Of a stretch of 64,000 bases of DNA, positions 38,003 through 47,317 are shown piece by piece. The position numbers were made by a program, and so were the translations under genes. Source of the stretch: Comamonadaceae bacterium (GTDB taxonomy: Bacteria; Pseudomonadota; Gammaproteobacteria; Burkholderiales; Burkholderiaceae_C); NCBI GenBank assembly GCA_947454955.1, contig CANGLW010000008.1, forward strand, positions 1-64,000, given 5' to 3'. Position 1 is the stretch's first letter. The number at the start of each line of letters is the position of its first letter. Below the pieces are notes generated by a model, which saw nothing but the letters and a program-made list of their open reading frames with translations, ran no database searches and was not told where the DNA came from.

Positions 38003-39175
38003 ATGAACGCTAACCTTTGGTTGCTGGCCGTTTGCCAAGGCCTGTTTCTCACCAACAACGTGGTGTTCATCGCCATCAACGGGCTGGTGGGCTTGAGCCT
38101 GGCACCCGCGCCCTGGATGGCCACGCTGCCGGTGATGGGCTATGTGGTGGGCGGTGCCTTGAGCACCTCGCTGGTGGCGCGCAGCCAATCGCGCTGGGGC
38201 CGTCAGGTGTCGTTTCAACTGGGGCTGGCTGTGGCGGTGTTCTCCGCACTCTTGTGCGCCTTGGCCGTGTGGCTCGGGCAGTTTTGGCTCTTGGTGTTGG
38301 CCACCTTCATCGCCGGTTATTACAGTGCCAACGGGCAGCTGTACCGCTTTGCGGCAGCGGAATTGGCCACCGCGGCCGCGCGTGAAAAAGCGATTTCTTT
38401 GGTGCTGGCCGGCGGCCTGATTGGCGCGATTGCTGGCCCCAACCTGGCCAAGTTCACCCGCACGGCCATGGCGGTGCCTTTCATGGGCGCTTACCTGGCC
38501 TTGGCCGTGGTTGCATGCTTGGCCATGCTGCTCATGGCGCGCATTCGTTTTGCACCGCCGCCTCCCTTCAAACCCAACAGCGCACAGGGCCGCAGCGTGT
38601 GGGTGCTGATGGGCCAGCCCGCGTTTTTGGTGGCCATGTTCGCGGCTGCACTGGGCTATGGGGTGATGAACCTGCTCATGGCTGCCACACCCTTGGCCAT
38701 GCAGGTCTGTGGCTTTGGTTTTGACGACGCGGCCTTTGTGCTGGAGTGGCATGTGATTGGCATGTTCGCGCCGGGCTTTTTCACCGGCCACCTCATCAAG
38801 CGTTTTGGCACGCTGACCATCATGGGTGCGGGTGTGCTGCTCAACGCGGTGTGCATCGCGCTGGCCCTGAGTGGTGTGGGCCTGCACCAGTTTGTGGGGG
38901 CGCTGTTTTTGCTGGGCGTGGGCTGGAACTTTTTGTTCACCGGCAGCACCACGCTGGCCCTGGGCACTTACCGCCCTGAAGACAAAGACCGTGCGCAAGG
39001 CGCTATCAATTTTGCAGTGTTCGGGGTGATGGCCATGAGCTCCTTGGCCTCGGGCGCACTGGTCACCAGCCACGGTTGGCACTGGCTCAATGTGGGCTCC
39101 ATCGTGCCGGTGGCGCTCACCGGCATCTTGCTGTTGTGGCTGACCTTCAAAGCAGCCGCCAAGCCCGCGGCTTAA
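38003..39175 (+). CDS. Major facilitator superfamily transporter
   Basis: The 390-residue protein has about 12 predicted membrane segments. It has the loop 2-3 MFS-like motif (VARSQSRWGRQVSF), a cytoplasmic central loop (RIRFAPPPPFKPNSAQGRS), and the second-half repeat GHLIKRFGTLTIMGAGVLL. The substrate is unknown. It is divergent from the SulP gene and convergent with the M20 peptidase, so probably transcribed alone. Confidence 0.85.
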   Translation: MNANLWLLAVCQGLFLTNNVVFIAINGLVGLSLAPAPWMATLPVMGYVVGGALSTSLVARSQSRWGRQVSFQLGLAVAVFSALLCALAVWLGQFWLLVLATFIAGYYSANGQLYRFAAAELATAAAREKAISLVLAGGLIGAIAGPNLAKFTRTAMAVPFMGAYLALAVVACLAMLLMARIRFAPPPPFKPNSAQGRSVWVLMGQPAFLVAMFAAALGYGVMNLLMAATPLAMQVCGFGFDDAAFVLEWHVIGMFAPGFFTGHLIKRFGTLTIMGAGVLLNAVCIALALSGVGLHQFVGALFLLGVGWNFLFTGSTTLALGTYRPEDKDRAQGAINFAVFGVMAMSSLASGALVTSHGWHWLNVGSIVPVALTGILLLWLTFKAAAKPAA

Positions 39176-39203
39176 AAACTGATGCTGGCATTCAGCCCGG
39201 TGT

Positions 39204-40757
39204 TCAGGCTGGCATCTGGGCGATGACCTGCGCTACCGCGGCCGTCAGGCGCTTGGCGTAAGACACGTGCAAAAATTCGTTGGGTCCATGCGCGTTGCTC
39301 TTGGGGCCGAGCACGCCGCACACCATCATTTGCGCCTTGGGAAACCCTTGCGAGAGCATGTTCATCAGCGGAATGGTGCCGCCCTGGCCGATGTAACCCA
39401 CACCCGCACCAAAGTGCGCGGTTGATGCGTCATTGAGCGCGCGCTCAAACCAGGGCGCGGTCTCGGGCGCGTTCCAGCCGGTGGCCCCACCGCCACCCTC
39501 AAAAGTCACGCGGGCTTGGTAGGGCGCGTTGTCTTCCAGCAATTGTTTCAGCTCCTGCACCGCCTTGGCAGCGTCCACCAAGGGGGGCAGGCGCAAGGAA
39601 AGTTTGAAAGCGGTGTAGGGCCGCAGCACATTGCCCGCGTTGCCCAAATCGGGCAGGCCTTCAGCGCCGGTCACGCTCAGCGTGGGCACCCAGGTGCGGT
39701 TGAGCAGGGCTTGCAGCGGGTCGGTGGTGGTGGGCAGCGCGAACGCGGTGGCGCCGCCGCAGTCGTAGTGCGCCCAGGGAAAACGTTTGTAGAGTTCGTC
39801 GCCCAAAATCGCGGCGGTGGCTTGCGCTTGCTTCAAGCGCTCGGGCGGCACCTCGCAATGAAAACTGGCAGGCAGCAAGCGGCCGGTGGCGCTGTCTTCC
39901 AGGCGGTCAAGCACCTGGCGCATGATGCGAAAACTCGAGGGCACCAGGCCACTGGCATCACCCGAGTGCACGCCCTCGGTCAGCACCTGCACCTTGAGCG
40001 TGCCGCCGGCCATGCCGCGCAAGCTGGTGGTGAGCCACAGCTGCTCGTAGTTGCCCGCGCCACTGTCTAAGCAAATCACCAGGCCCACATCGCCCAGGCG
40101 AGTTTTGAGCGCGTCGACATAGGGCAGCAAGTCGTAAGAGCCCGATTCTTCGCAAGTCTCGATCAAACCCACGATGCGCGGGTGCGCCACACCTTGTGCT
40201 TGCAGGGCCTGGATGGCCGCGATGCTGGCGTACACCGCGTAACCGTCGTCCGCACCGCCGCGGCCGTACAACTTGCCGTCCTCGTACTTGGGCGTCCAGG
40301 GGCCCAGGTCGTTGCGCCAGCCGGTGAACTCGGGCTGCTTGTCCAGGTGACCGTACATCAGCACGGTTTGCTGAGATGTGGTTGTGGTTTTTGCTTCTGT
40401 TTTTGTAGCGTCACCTTGTTGCTGCGCCTGGCCTGGTGCCTGGTTTTCTTGAGAAGCACCAGAACTCGCCGGCACCTCGAAAAACAACACCGGTGTGCGG
40501 CCATCCAGGCGTATGACCTCGAGCTTCAAGCCACGCACTTTTTGCGCCTCCACCCAAGCCGCGGCGTTGCGCATCACGGTGTCGATGTAGCCGTGCGCGG
40601 CCCAGTCTTTGTCGAACCCCGGCGACTTGGCGGGAATGGCGATGTAGTCGGAAATCTGGCGCACGATGTCGCCGTCCCACTGCGCGCTCACCTGCGCGAG
40701 TACTTGGGCGGCGTCCAGGGAGCCGGCGGGCATTTCTTTGTGCAATGGGGCGTTCAT
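39204..40757 (-). CDS. M20-family metallopeptidase
   Basis: This 517-residue zinc peptidase has TVLMYGHLDKQPEF (metal His and Asp), GRGGADDGYAVYAS (bridging Asp), and IETCEESGSYDLLPY (catalytic Glu pair). It is of the dipeptidase/carnosinase-like subfamily. Before MYGHLDKQ there is a 30-residue Gln/Ala/Thr-rich insertion (SSGASQENQAPGQAQQQG and following), encoded by locally AT-richer DNA containing a GCTA...AGC repeat-like block. The exact substrate is unknown. Confidence 0.9.
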   Translation of the reverse strand: MNAPLHKEMPAGSLDAAQVLAQVSAQWDGDIVRQISDYIAIPAKSPGFDKDWAAHGYIDTVMRNAAAWVEAQKVRGLKLEVIRLDGRTPVLFFEVPASSGASQENQAPGQAQQQGDATKTEAKTTTTSQQTVLMYGHLDKQPEFTGWRNDLGPWTPKYEDGKLYGRGGADDGYAVYASIAAIQALQAQGVAHPRIVGLIETCEESGSYDLLPYVDALKTRLGDVGLVICLDSGAGNYEQLWLTTSLRGMAGGTLKVQVLTEGVHSGDASGLVPSSFRIMRQVLDRLEDSATGRLLPASFHCEVPPERLKQAQATAAILGDELYKRFPWAHYDCGGATAFALPTTTDPLQALLNRTWVPTLSVTGAEGLPDLGNAGNVLRPYTAFKLSLRLPPLVDAAKAVQELKQLLEDNAPYQARVTFEGGGGATGWNAPETAPWFERALNDASTAHFGAGVGYIGQGGTIPLMNMLSQGFPKAQMMVCGVLGPKSNAHGPNEFLHVSYAKRLTAAVAQVIAQMPA

Positions 40758-40790
40758 GGGCGAGCTTTCACGTGTGGTCGATCCACATTG

Positions 40791-41393
40791 TCAGCCAGCC
40801 GCGTCCTCGGTGTCCAGCCAATGCAATTGGCCCTGCCCGCCGTCAAGCATGCGCGCTTTCAAAGACGCCGCGGACGCTTCGACCAATTGCCAGCGCAAGG
40901 TCACCACATCGCCGTGCTTGGCTGAGAGCAATTCAGCACCTACCGCTTGTGCTTCGCGCCGCGCCCAACCTTCCAACGCGTAGGGCACGGTGCAGGTGAG
41001 AGTAGTGAAGCGTTGCACCGCCACTTTGTCAGCGCTCAACAGGGCTTGCGCCACCGCATCGGTGTAGGCGCGCACCAGGCCGCCCGCACCCAATTTGACG
41101 CCACCGAAATAACGCACCACGGTGGCCAACACGCCTTCAAGCTGCTGATGCCGCAAAACCTCCATCATGGGCCGCCCGGCGGTGCCACCGGGCTCACCGT
41201 CGTCATGCGCGGCCGATTGACCACCGGCCATCAACGCCCAGCAGACATGCGCGGCACCGGGGTGCTGCGCGCGCAAATCAGCCACGATGCGCAGGGCTGC
41301 CGCACGGTCGGGCACGGACTGCACGCAGCCCAAAAACCGGCTTTTCTTGATGAGCAGCTCGGCGTGCACCGGCTCGCGCAGGCTGTAGGGCAT
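40791..41393 (-). CDS. YigZ/IMPACT family protein
   Basis: The 200-residue protein has the UPF0029/IMPACT N-terminal domain: IKKSRFLGCVQSVPDRAA, HVCWALMAGGQSAAHDDGEPGGTAGRPM and ATVVRYFGGVKLGAGGLVRAY. The smaller C-terminal DUF1949-type domain follows. The molecular role in bacteria is unclear; the eukaryotic relative regulates translation through GCN1. It lies between M20 peptidase and hydrolase genes on the same strand. Confidence 0.92.
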   Translation of the reverse strand: MPYSLREPVHAELLIKKSRFLGCVQSVPDRAAALRIVADLRAQHPGAAHVCWALMAGGQSAAHDDGEPGGTAGRPMMEVLRHQQLEGVLATVVRYFGGVKLGAGGLVRAYTDAVAQALLSADKVAVQRFTTLTCTVPYALEGWARREAQAVGAELLSAKHGDVVTLRWQLVEASAASLKARMLDGGQGQLHWLDTEDAAG

Positions 41394-41416
41394 CGCGGCT
41401 CAGGCCACCGTCAAAC

Positions 41417-42310
41417 TCATGCGTGCTTGGCCAAGAAGCGCAGCACCGCCTCGCTCACCGCTTGCGGGTTTTCGCGCTGCGGGAAGTGGCCCAAGCCTGC
41501 CAACAATTCGCGCTCATACGGGCCGCTGAAAAACGCCTCTTTACCCGCTGAGGTTTCGGGCAAGCTCACGCCATCAGCAGCGCCGTGCAACATCAGCGTG
41601 GGCACCGCCAACACAGGCGCGGGGTTGAGCGCCGCGTCATCGGCCACATAGGCCGGGTCATCGGGCGCGTGGCCCCAGCGGTGGCAGTAGGAGTGCAGGG
41701 TGACCTCGGGCCAATCGGGGTTGTCAAAGGCCTGGGCGGTGGCTTCGAATTCTTCGGGGGTGTACCAGCCTGCGGGCGACCAGGTGTCCCACATGATCTT
41801 GGCAAAGTCTTTGCCTTGCGCGCGCACCGTGGCCTGACCGCGCGGCGTGGCCATGAACCAGTGGTACCAGTAGTTGCGCACCTGCGCCATGCTCAAGGTC
41901 TGGTTGGGGTTGTTGGTGCCGTAACCCACCGAGATCAGCACCAAGTGGCTGGCGATGCCGTGGGCCAAACCGCAAGCGTTGGCCGCGGCGCGTGCGCCCC
42001 AGTCGTGGCCCACCAAGACCGGTTTGTCCAGCTTCATGGCGTGCACAAAGTCGATCAAATCGCGCCCCAGGCTGGCTAACTGTCCGGTGCGCGGTGTGGC
42101 CTCGTTCAAAAACGTGGTGGGCGAAAAGCCACGCAGCGCGGGGGCAATCACCCGGTAACCAGCGGCCACCAAGGCAGGGGCCACCTGCGCCCAGCAACGC
42201 GGGCTGTCGGGCCAGCCGTGAATGAGCACGATGGTGCGGTCTTGTTGAGGCGCTTGGGGCAACCATTCCTGGTAGCCCACGCGCAGCGTGGGGGTGTTGA
42301 TGAATTGCAT
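41417..42310 (-). CDS. Alpha/beta hydrolase, epoxide hydrolase-like
   Basis: This 297-residue hydrolase has the oxyanion HGWPDSPRCWAQVA, nucleophile elbow VLVGHDWGARAA with Asp as the nucleophile, acid region MLHGAADGVSLPE, and catalytic His in LAGLGHFPQRENP. An Asp nucleophile and HGWPDS are typical of soluble epoxide hydrolases and haloalkane dehalogenases; the substrate is open. ATG 42310 (MQFINTPTLRVGYQEW) is used; the 42 residues upstream in the same frame are rejected. Confidence 0.88.
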   Translation of the reverse strand: MQFINTPTLRVGYQEWLPQAPQQDRTIVLIHGWPDSPRCWAQVAPALVAAGYRVIAPALRGFSPTTFLNEATPRTGQLASLGRDLIDFVHAMKLDKPVLVGHDWGARAAANACGLAHGIASHLVLISVGYGTNNPNQTLSMAQVRNYWYHWFMATPRGQATVRAQGKDFAKIMWDTWSPAGWYTPEEFEATAQAFDNPDWPEVTLHSYCHRWGHAPDDPAYVADDAALNPAPVLAVPTLMLHGAADGVSLPETSAGKEAFFSGPYERELLAGLGHFPQRENPQAVSEAVLRFLAKHA

Positions 42311-42465
42311 GTGCGCAGTGTGCCACCGTGGCGTACATCGCTCCAGCACGAGGGCGCTGGTTTTGACGCGCAGGTGACGTTGCGCTGCCCAAGAAACGTC
42401 AACCGCAGGACGCCACTTCAACAGCCGGTTCGGCATGGGTGAAAATCAAGCTTTTGAGGAAGACC

Positions 42466-43470
42466 ATGACCGACCCCACCCTCTCACGCCGCGCCCTCAT
42501 GGGTGCCGCGGCTGCAGCGCTGGTGAGCGCAAGCCCTGTGAGCTTGGCTGCCAAGTCCACCTTGCTGCGCGTCTCCACACCAGCGGTGGCCGATGACTGG
42601 CACGCCAAGATGTGGACGGTCCTCAAAGAGCAGCTCGACAAACAAGCTGCGGGCCAGTTTGAGGTGCAGATCAACCTCAACGGCAGCTTGTTCAAGCAAG
42701 GCGCTGAAGCCGTGGCCCTGGCGCGTGGCAACCTGGAGCTGGCCAGCATCTCGGCCTTTGACATCGCCAAGGTGGTGCCCGCGTTCTCGCTGTTCACCGC
42801 GGGTTACATGCTGCGCGACCCGGCCCACCTCATGGCCGTATTAGGCGGGCCGATAGGTGCTGAGCTGTACAAAGAGGTGAGCGCGAAGATGGACATCACC
42901 GTGCTCTCGCCCCTGTACCTGGGCACGCGCGAGCTCAACCTGCGGCAAAAACGCGAGGTGAAAACCCCGGCCGATTTGAAGGGTCTGAAGTTGCGCATGC
43001 CCTCCACCAAAGAGTGGCTGTTTTTGGGCAACGCCCTGGGCGCCACCGCCACGCCCCTGGCCTTTGGCGAGGTGTACCTGGGCCTGAAAACCGGCACGAT
43101 CGACGCACAAGACAACCCGCTGCCCACCACCAAGAGCGCGAAGTTTTACGAGGTCACTCAGCAAATCACGCTCACCCATCATTTGGTGGACAGCCTCTTC
43201 ATCGTGGTCTCCAACAAACTGTGGAACAGCCTGGACGCGGCTGGGCAGCAACAACTCAAAAACGCAGCCGTGGCTGCGGCCAACTACAACAACACGCAAC
43301 GCATCACTGACGAAAAAAACCTCTTGGCTTATTTCGAGTCGCAAGGGATGCGTGTGACCGCGCCTGATGTAGCGCCCTTCCGCACGGCCGTGCAAGCCGC
43401 TTATGCGGGCTCCGACATGGCCAAGCAGTGGCCCGCCGGCTTGGCCGAGCGCGTGGCGGCGGTGCGCTGA
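42466..43470 (+). CDS. TRAP transporter substrate-binding protein, DctP family
   Basis: The 334-residue periplasmic receptor has a Tat-type signal: SRRALMGAAAAALVSASPVS before the cleavage site. The DctP fold shows LRVSTPAVADDWHAKMW, KGLKLRMPSTKEW, and GLKTGTIDAQDNPLPTTKSA, the last being the substrate-binding helix region. The conserved Arg for carboxylate binding is in LKLRMP. The ligand is probably an organic acid; it cannot be named. ATG 42466 follows TTGAGGAAGACC. First gene of a dctPQM operon. Confidence 0.93.
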   Translation: MTDPTLSRRALMGAAAAALVSASPVSLAAKSTLLRVSTPAVADDWHAKMWTVLKEQLDKQAAGQFEVQINLNGSLFKQGAEAVALARGNLELASISAFDIAKVVPAFSLFTAGYMLRDPAHLMAVLGGPIGAELYKEVSAKMDITVLSPLYLGTRELNLRQKREVKTPADLKGLKLRMPSTKEWLFLGNALGATATPLAFGEVYLGLKTGTIDAQDNPLPTTKSAKFYEVTQQITLTHHLVDSLFIVVSNKLWNSLDAAGQQQLKNAAVAAANYNNTQRITDEKNLLAYFESQGMRVTAPDVAPFRTAVQAAYAGSDMAKQWPAGLAERVAAVR

Positions 43471-43471
43471 C

Positions 43472-43969
43472 ATGCCCGCTTGGCGACAGCGTTTGACACG
43501 GGTGTGCGAAGCGCTGGGCGTGTTGCTGTTCGCTTTGTTGTTCGGGGTGTTCGTGGTGCAGGTGATCGCGCGCTTGGTGTGGGGCCAACCCCTGACCTGG
43601 ACGGACGAGGCTGCGGTGATCCTCTACACCTGGTTGGTGCTGTGGGGCACCACCGCGATTTGCAAACCGCGTGAACATGTGGCCTTTGATATCTTGTTCC
43701 AACAGCGCCCCGGCTTGCAACGCTGGGTCTTGTGCGTGGCATGCGCAGGGGTGGGGGGCTTGCTGCTGTGGGCGCTGCCCGGTTCGCTGGACTTCATTGC
43801 CTTCATGCGCCGCGAAAGCACCCCGGTGATGGGCTGGCCGCTGCACTGGGTGTACGCGCCGTTTGCGCTCATGCTCGCGGTGGTGGGCTTGGCTTATCTG
43901 TGGCGCGCACTGCGTTTGCTGGGCAAGCACTGGCGGCAGGTCGTGGCTGAATTTGAGGCGCGACCATGA
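43472..43969 (+). CDS. TRAP transporter small permease, DctQ family
   Basis: The 165-residue membrane protein has four hydrophobic segments and motif FVVQVIARLVWGQPLTWTDEA, typical of DctQ. It pairs with DctM to form the symporter. The ATG begins 1 bp after the receptor stop; its end overlaps the large permease in ATGA, so all three are translated together. Confidence 0.92.
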   Translation: MPAWRQRLTRVCEALGVLLFALLFGVFVVQVIARLVWGQPLTWTDEAAVILYTWLVLWGTTAICKPREHVAFDILFQQRPGLQRWVLCVACAGVGGLLLWALPGSLDFIAFMRRESTPVMGWPLHWVYAPFALMLAVVGLAYLWRALRLLGKHWRQVVAEFEARP

Positions 43970-45264
43970 GCACCGGTTTGTGGGTGCTTGCCGGTGTGCT
44001 GGTGACTTTGCTTTTGCTGCGCGCGCCGATTGGCTTGGCGATGTTGGGCGGGGGCATTGCTTACCTGGGTGTGACCGGACAAGACATGGGCTTGGCCGCC
44101 GAACAGGTGCTGGGCGGCCTGATGGGCGGCTATGTGCTGCTGGCCGTGCCGCTGTTTATTTTTGCGGCCAATTTGATGAACGCCGGCACGGTGAGCGAGC
44201 GCTTGTTTGCACTCTCGCACCTGCTGGTGGGGCGCTGGCGCGGCGGGCTGGCGCAGGTGGACATTTTGGTGAGCGTGATTTTTTCCGGCATGAGCGGCAG
44301 CGCGATCGCCGATGCCGCAGGACCGGGCTTGGTCACCCTCAAACAAATGCTGGCCAAGCCGCACTACACCCCGGGCTTTGCGGGTGCGGTGGTGGTGGCC
44401 AGTGCCACCATTGGCCCCATCATCCCGCCGTCCATTCCCATGGTGATTTACGCGCTGGTCTCAGGCACCTCGGTGGGCGCTTTGTTTTTGGGTGGCGTGG
44501 TGCCCGGCCTCTTGATGGCGGGCCTGTTGATGTTGGGGGTGCACATCATCGCCACGCGCCGCCAAATTCCCCTAGAGCCCTCTGTGCCAAAAGCGCAGCG
44601 CGCCGGCATGTTGTGGCGCGGCTTGCTGCCTTTGAGTTTGCCCGTCGTTTTGTTGGGCGGCATTTACAGCGGTGCTTTCACCCCCACCGAAGCAGCTGCG
44701 GTCGCGGCACTTCATGCACTTTTGCTGGCCTGGTTTTACAAAGCTTTGAGCCCGAGAATTCTTTACGCTGTGATGCTCGAGACCGTGCGTGCCAGCACGG
44801 TGGTCACCCTGATCATCGCCGCGGCGTATCTGATGAATTACGCCTTGACCGCCGAGGGCATGCCCGCGCAACTCGCGAACTGGGTGATGGGTTTGCAGCT
44901 TGCCCCTTGGCAGTTTTTGCTGCTGGTCAACGCCCTGTTTTTGGCGCTGGGTTGTTTCTTGGATGTGTCAGTGATGCTGCTGGTCATCGTGCCCATGCTG
45001 GTGCCTGCGGCACGCGCTTTGGGCATTGACCTGGTGCACTTCGGTGTGGTGGCGGTGGTCAACATGATGATCGGCATGGTGCACCCGCCCTTTGGCATGC
45101 TGCTGTTCGTCACCAACGCCCTGAGCGGCATTGCCGTGCGCGACATGGTGCGCGAGGGCTGGTTGTTTTTGGTGATGCTGCTGGTGGCTCTGGCCCTCAT
45201 CACCTTTGTGCCCAGCCTGGTGCTGTGGCTGCCCCAAAGCATGGGTTATGTGACGGGCGGTTGA
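43966..45264 (+). CDS. TRAP transporter large permease, DctM family
   Basis: The 432-residue polytopic protein has about 12-13 membrane segments and family motifs: PLFIFAANLMNAGTVSERLF, SGMSGSAIADAAGPG, ATIGPIIPPSIPMVIYAL, GAFTPTEAAAVAAL and MIGMVHPPFGMLLFV. It uses a sodium or proton gradient to import the ligand delivered by the receptor. Complete length. Confidence 0.95.
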   Translation: MSTGLWVLAGVLVTLLLLRAPIGLAMLGGGIAYLGVTGQDMGLAAEQVLGGLMGGYVLLAVPLFIFAANLMNAGTVSERLFALSHLLVGRWRGGLAQVDILVSVIFSGMSGSAIADAAGPGLVTLKQMLAKPHYTPGFAGAVVVASATIGPIIPPSIPMVIYALVSGTSVGALFLGGVVPGLLMAGLLMLGVHIIATRRQIPLEPSVPKAQRAGMLWRGLLPLSLPVVLLGGIYSGAFTPTEAAAVAALHALLLAWFYKALSPRILYAVMLETVRASTVVTLIIAAAYLMNYALTAEGMPAQLANWVMGLQLAPWQFLLLVNALFLALGCFLDVSVMLLVIVPMLVPAARALGIDLVHFGVVAVVNMMIGMVHPPFGMLLFVTNALSGIAVRDMVREGWLFLVMLLVALALITFVPSLVLWLPQSMGYVTGG

Positions 45265-45298
45265 TTCATTCAACGCCAAAAAACTCAGCGCAGAAAAT

Positions 45299-45880
45299 TT
45301 ACCGCGAGAACTTCAGCACCGTGGTGCTGGCGAACAAGTTAGGCGCCAAGGTCACGCGCTGGCCACGGTGCACACCAAAACTCTCCAGCACCTGCAGGCC
45401 GTTGCGCTGCGCCAAATCCAGCAGGTCCACATGGGTGCCCACACGGATGTTGGGTGTGTCGTACCACTGGTAGGGCAGGCGTTTGGTCACCGGCATGCGG
45501 CCGAGCAACACGCTCAAGCGGTTGGGCCAATGCGCAAAGTTAGGAAACGCCACAATGCCCACACGCCCCACACGCGCGGTTTCGCGCAGCACCACCTCGG
45601 CGTTGCGCAGGTGTTGCAGGGTGTCGCTTTGCAGCACCACGTCAAAACTTTGGTCTTCGAACATGTCCAGCCCCTCGTCGAGGTTGAGCTGAATCACATT
45701 CACACCGCGCTGCACACAGGCTAGCACATTGGCATCATCAAGCTCCACACCGTAACCGGTGCAGCCGCGGGTGGCTTGCAGGTGCGCGAGCATGGCGCCG
45801 TTGCCGCAACCCAAATCCAAGACGCGCGAGCCCGGTGGCACCAACTGCGCCAGCACTTTCATGGTGAGGTCATCGGTCAT
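45299..45880 (-). CDS. metW: Methionine biosynthesis protein MetW
   Basis: This 193-residue methyltransferase-fold protein is co-expressed with metX and in some species is needed for full MetX activity. It has the SAM-like motif [33 protein letters not shown], and [20 protein letters not shown]. It overlaps the metX stop by 4 bp. Both lie behind the SAM-II-like riboswitch. Confidence 0.95.
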   Translation of the reverse strand: MTDDLTMKVLAQLVPPGSRVLDLGCGNGAMLAHLQATRGCTGYGVELDDANVLACVQRGVNVIQLNLDEGLDMFEDQSFDVVLQSDTLQHLRNAEVVLRETARVGRVGIVAFPNFAHWPNRLSVLLGRMPVTKRLPYQWYDTPNIRVGTHVDLLDLAQRNGLQVLESFGVHRGQRVTLAPNLFASTTVLKFSR

Positions 45881-47022
45881 AAGCCCACCCCAATTTTGCT
45901 CTCAAAATAAGAGCGCACCAGCGCCAAATAGCGGGGGTCGTCCAGCAAAAAGGCATCATGGCCGTGCGGCGCGTCAATCTCGGCGTAGCTCACCTCGCGG
46001 CGGTTGTCCACCAGGGCTTTGACGATCTCGCGGCTGCGCGCGGGGCTGAAGCGCCAGTCGGTGGTGAAGCTCACCAGCAAAAACTTGGACTGGGTGTGCG
46101 CCAACGCGCGGGTGAGGTTGCCACCATGCGCGCGGGCCGGGTCGAAATAATCCAGCGCGCGGGTGATGAGCAAATAGGTGTTGGCGTCAAAGTACTCGCT
46201 GAACTTGTCGCCCTGGTAGCGCAGGTAGCTCTCGATCTCAAATTCCACATCTTGTGTGGAAAATTTGTAGTCGCGCTCGGCCTGGGTGGAGGTGACCGCA
46301 TCGCGCAGCTTGCGACCAAACTTGTCATTCATCACATCATCACTGAGGTAGGTGATGTGGCCGATCATGCGGGCTATGCGCAGACCGCGCTTGGGCACCA
46401 CGCCGTGCGCGTAAAAGTGGCCGTTGTGAAAGTCGGGGTCGGTCACGATGGCGCGGCGCGCCACCTCGTTAAACGCGATGTTCTCGGCGTTCAAGTTGGG
46501 CGCACTGGCCACCACCACCGCGTGCTTGACGCGCTGCGGGTATTGCAGCGTCCAACTCAAGGTTTGCATGCCGCCCAAGCTGCCGCCCATCACCGCGGCC
46601 AGGGTGTCGATGCCTAAAGCATCGAGCAAACGCGCTTGCGCGTTGACCCAGTCTTCCACCGTGACCACCGGGAAATCGGCGCCATAGACCTGGCCGGTGT
46701 CGGGGTGGGTGTGCATGGGGCCGGTCGAGCCAAAGCACGAGCCCAGGTTGTTCACCCCAATCACGAAAAATTTGTTGGTGTCCACCGGCTTGCCCGGGCC
46801 AATCATGTTGTCCCACCAGCCTTCGCTTTTGGGTTGGCCCTCGTACACGCCAGCCACATGGTGCGAGGCGTTGAGGGCGTGGCAAATCAGCACTGCGTTG
46901 GACTTGGCTGCGTTGAGGGTGCCGTAGGTCTCGTAGCTCAGGTGGTAGTCGCGGATCGACGCACCGCTTTGCAGGGGCAAAGCAGCGTCAAAGTGCATCG
47001 ACTGTGGGTGAGCGATCAACAT
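45877..47022 (-). CDS. metX: Homoserine O-acetyltransferase/O-succinyltransferase MetX
   Basis: The 381-residue alpha/beta-hydrolase-fold acyltransferase activates homoserine at the start of methionine synthesis. It has [28 protein letters not shown], nucleophile Ser in [14 protein letters not shown], and [10 protein letters not shown] (catalytic His). Whether acetyl- or succinyl-CoA is used cannot be told. ATG 47022 ([15 protein letters not shown]) has GGAG upstream. The in-frame extension to 47364 passes through a riboswitch and terminator and is not coding. Confidence 0.95.
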   Translation of the reverse strand: MLIAHPQSMHFDAALPLQSGASIRDYHLSYETYGTLNAAKSNAVLICHALNASHHVAGVYEGQPKSEGWWDNMIGPGKPVDTNKFFVIGVNNLGSCFGSTGPMHTHPDTGQVYGADFPVVTVEDWVNAQARLLDALGIDTLAAVMGGSLGGMQTLSWTLQYPQRVKHAVVVASAPNLNAENIAFNEVARRAIVTDPDFHNGHFYAHGVVPKRGLRIARMIGHITYLSDDVMNDKFGRKLRDAVTSTQAERDYKFSTQDVEFEIESYLRYQGDKFSEYFDANTYLLITRALDYFDPARAHGGNLTRALAHTQSKFLLVSFTTDWRFSPARSREIVKALVDNRREVSYAEIDAPHGHDAFLLDDPRYLALVRSYFESKIGVGL

Positions 47023-47040
47023 CGCGGCAAGCAACTCCAA

Positions 47041-47077
47041 AAAACAAAAACCCGGCTCAGCAAAAGCAGGGCCGGGT
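47041..47077 (-). terminator. Intrinsic terminator in the metX leader
   Basis: On the minus strand, CCCGGC (47071-47076) and GCCGGG (47051-47056) enclose a loop, followed by TTTTTGTTTT. It sits between the aptamer and the metX start and should be an attenuator. Confidence 0.8.
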
Positions 47078-47089
47078 ATCGCAGGGAGA

Positions 47090-47180
47090 CACTTGCCGTC
47101 TTTAGCTGAACTTCGAGGCATGCAAGCCCGCAAAGGCTCGACCCCGGCGCCCGCAATCTGGTTCAAATCGGCGCATGCCC
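47090..47180 (-). ncRNA. SAM-II-like riboswitch (SAM alpha aptamer) of metX
   Basis: Reading the minus strand from 47180: GCGCC-GATTTGAACC-AGATTGC-GGGCGC closes helix P1 (47170-47174 with 47147-47151). The downstream AGCTAAAGACGG (47095-47107) is the conserved 3' pseudoknot strand of SAM-II RNAs that control metX/metA. The arrangement GATTT-AACC-ATTGC and GCTAAA match the class well. The stretch between GGCGC and GCTAAA carries an extra GC-rich hairpin. SAM binding should block metX-metW expression through the adjacent terminator. A possible -10 TATACT is at 47183-47188. Confidence 0.78.
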
Positions 47181-47295
47181 TGAGTATAAAACGAAGTGCC
47201 CCAGTGGCTTGAGGCTTTTTAGCGTCGCCCACAAACAGTGCGCAAACCCTCAGCACCAGCGTCAGGCCGCCCCAAAAAGCGGCAGCCCATAGAAT

Positions 47296-47313
47296 TTGGC
47301 GTGAAAATTGCTT
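47296..47313 (+). promoter_or_regulatory. Sigma-54-type promoter of amtB
   Basis: TTGGCGTGAAAATTGCTT has GG and GC separated by exactly 10 bases as in TGGCACG-N4-TTGCA. It lies 72 bp before the amtB ATG, and ammonium transporters are typically under NtrC/RpoN control. Confidence 0.7.
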
Positions 47314-47317
47314 AGTT

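Noticed and set aside
37861-38124. N-terminal extension of the SulP transporter
   Set aside because: It overlaps the divergent MFS gene start and lacks a membrane pattern; MPRLQHLLPF at 37860 is the normal family start.
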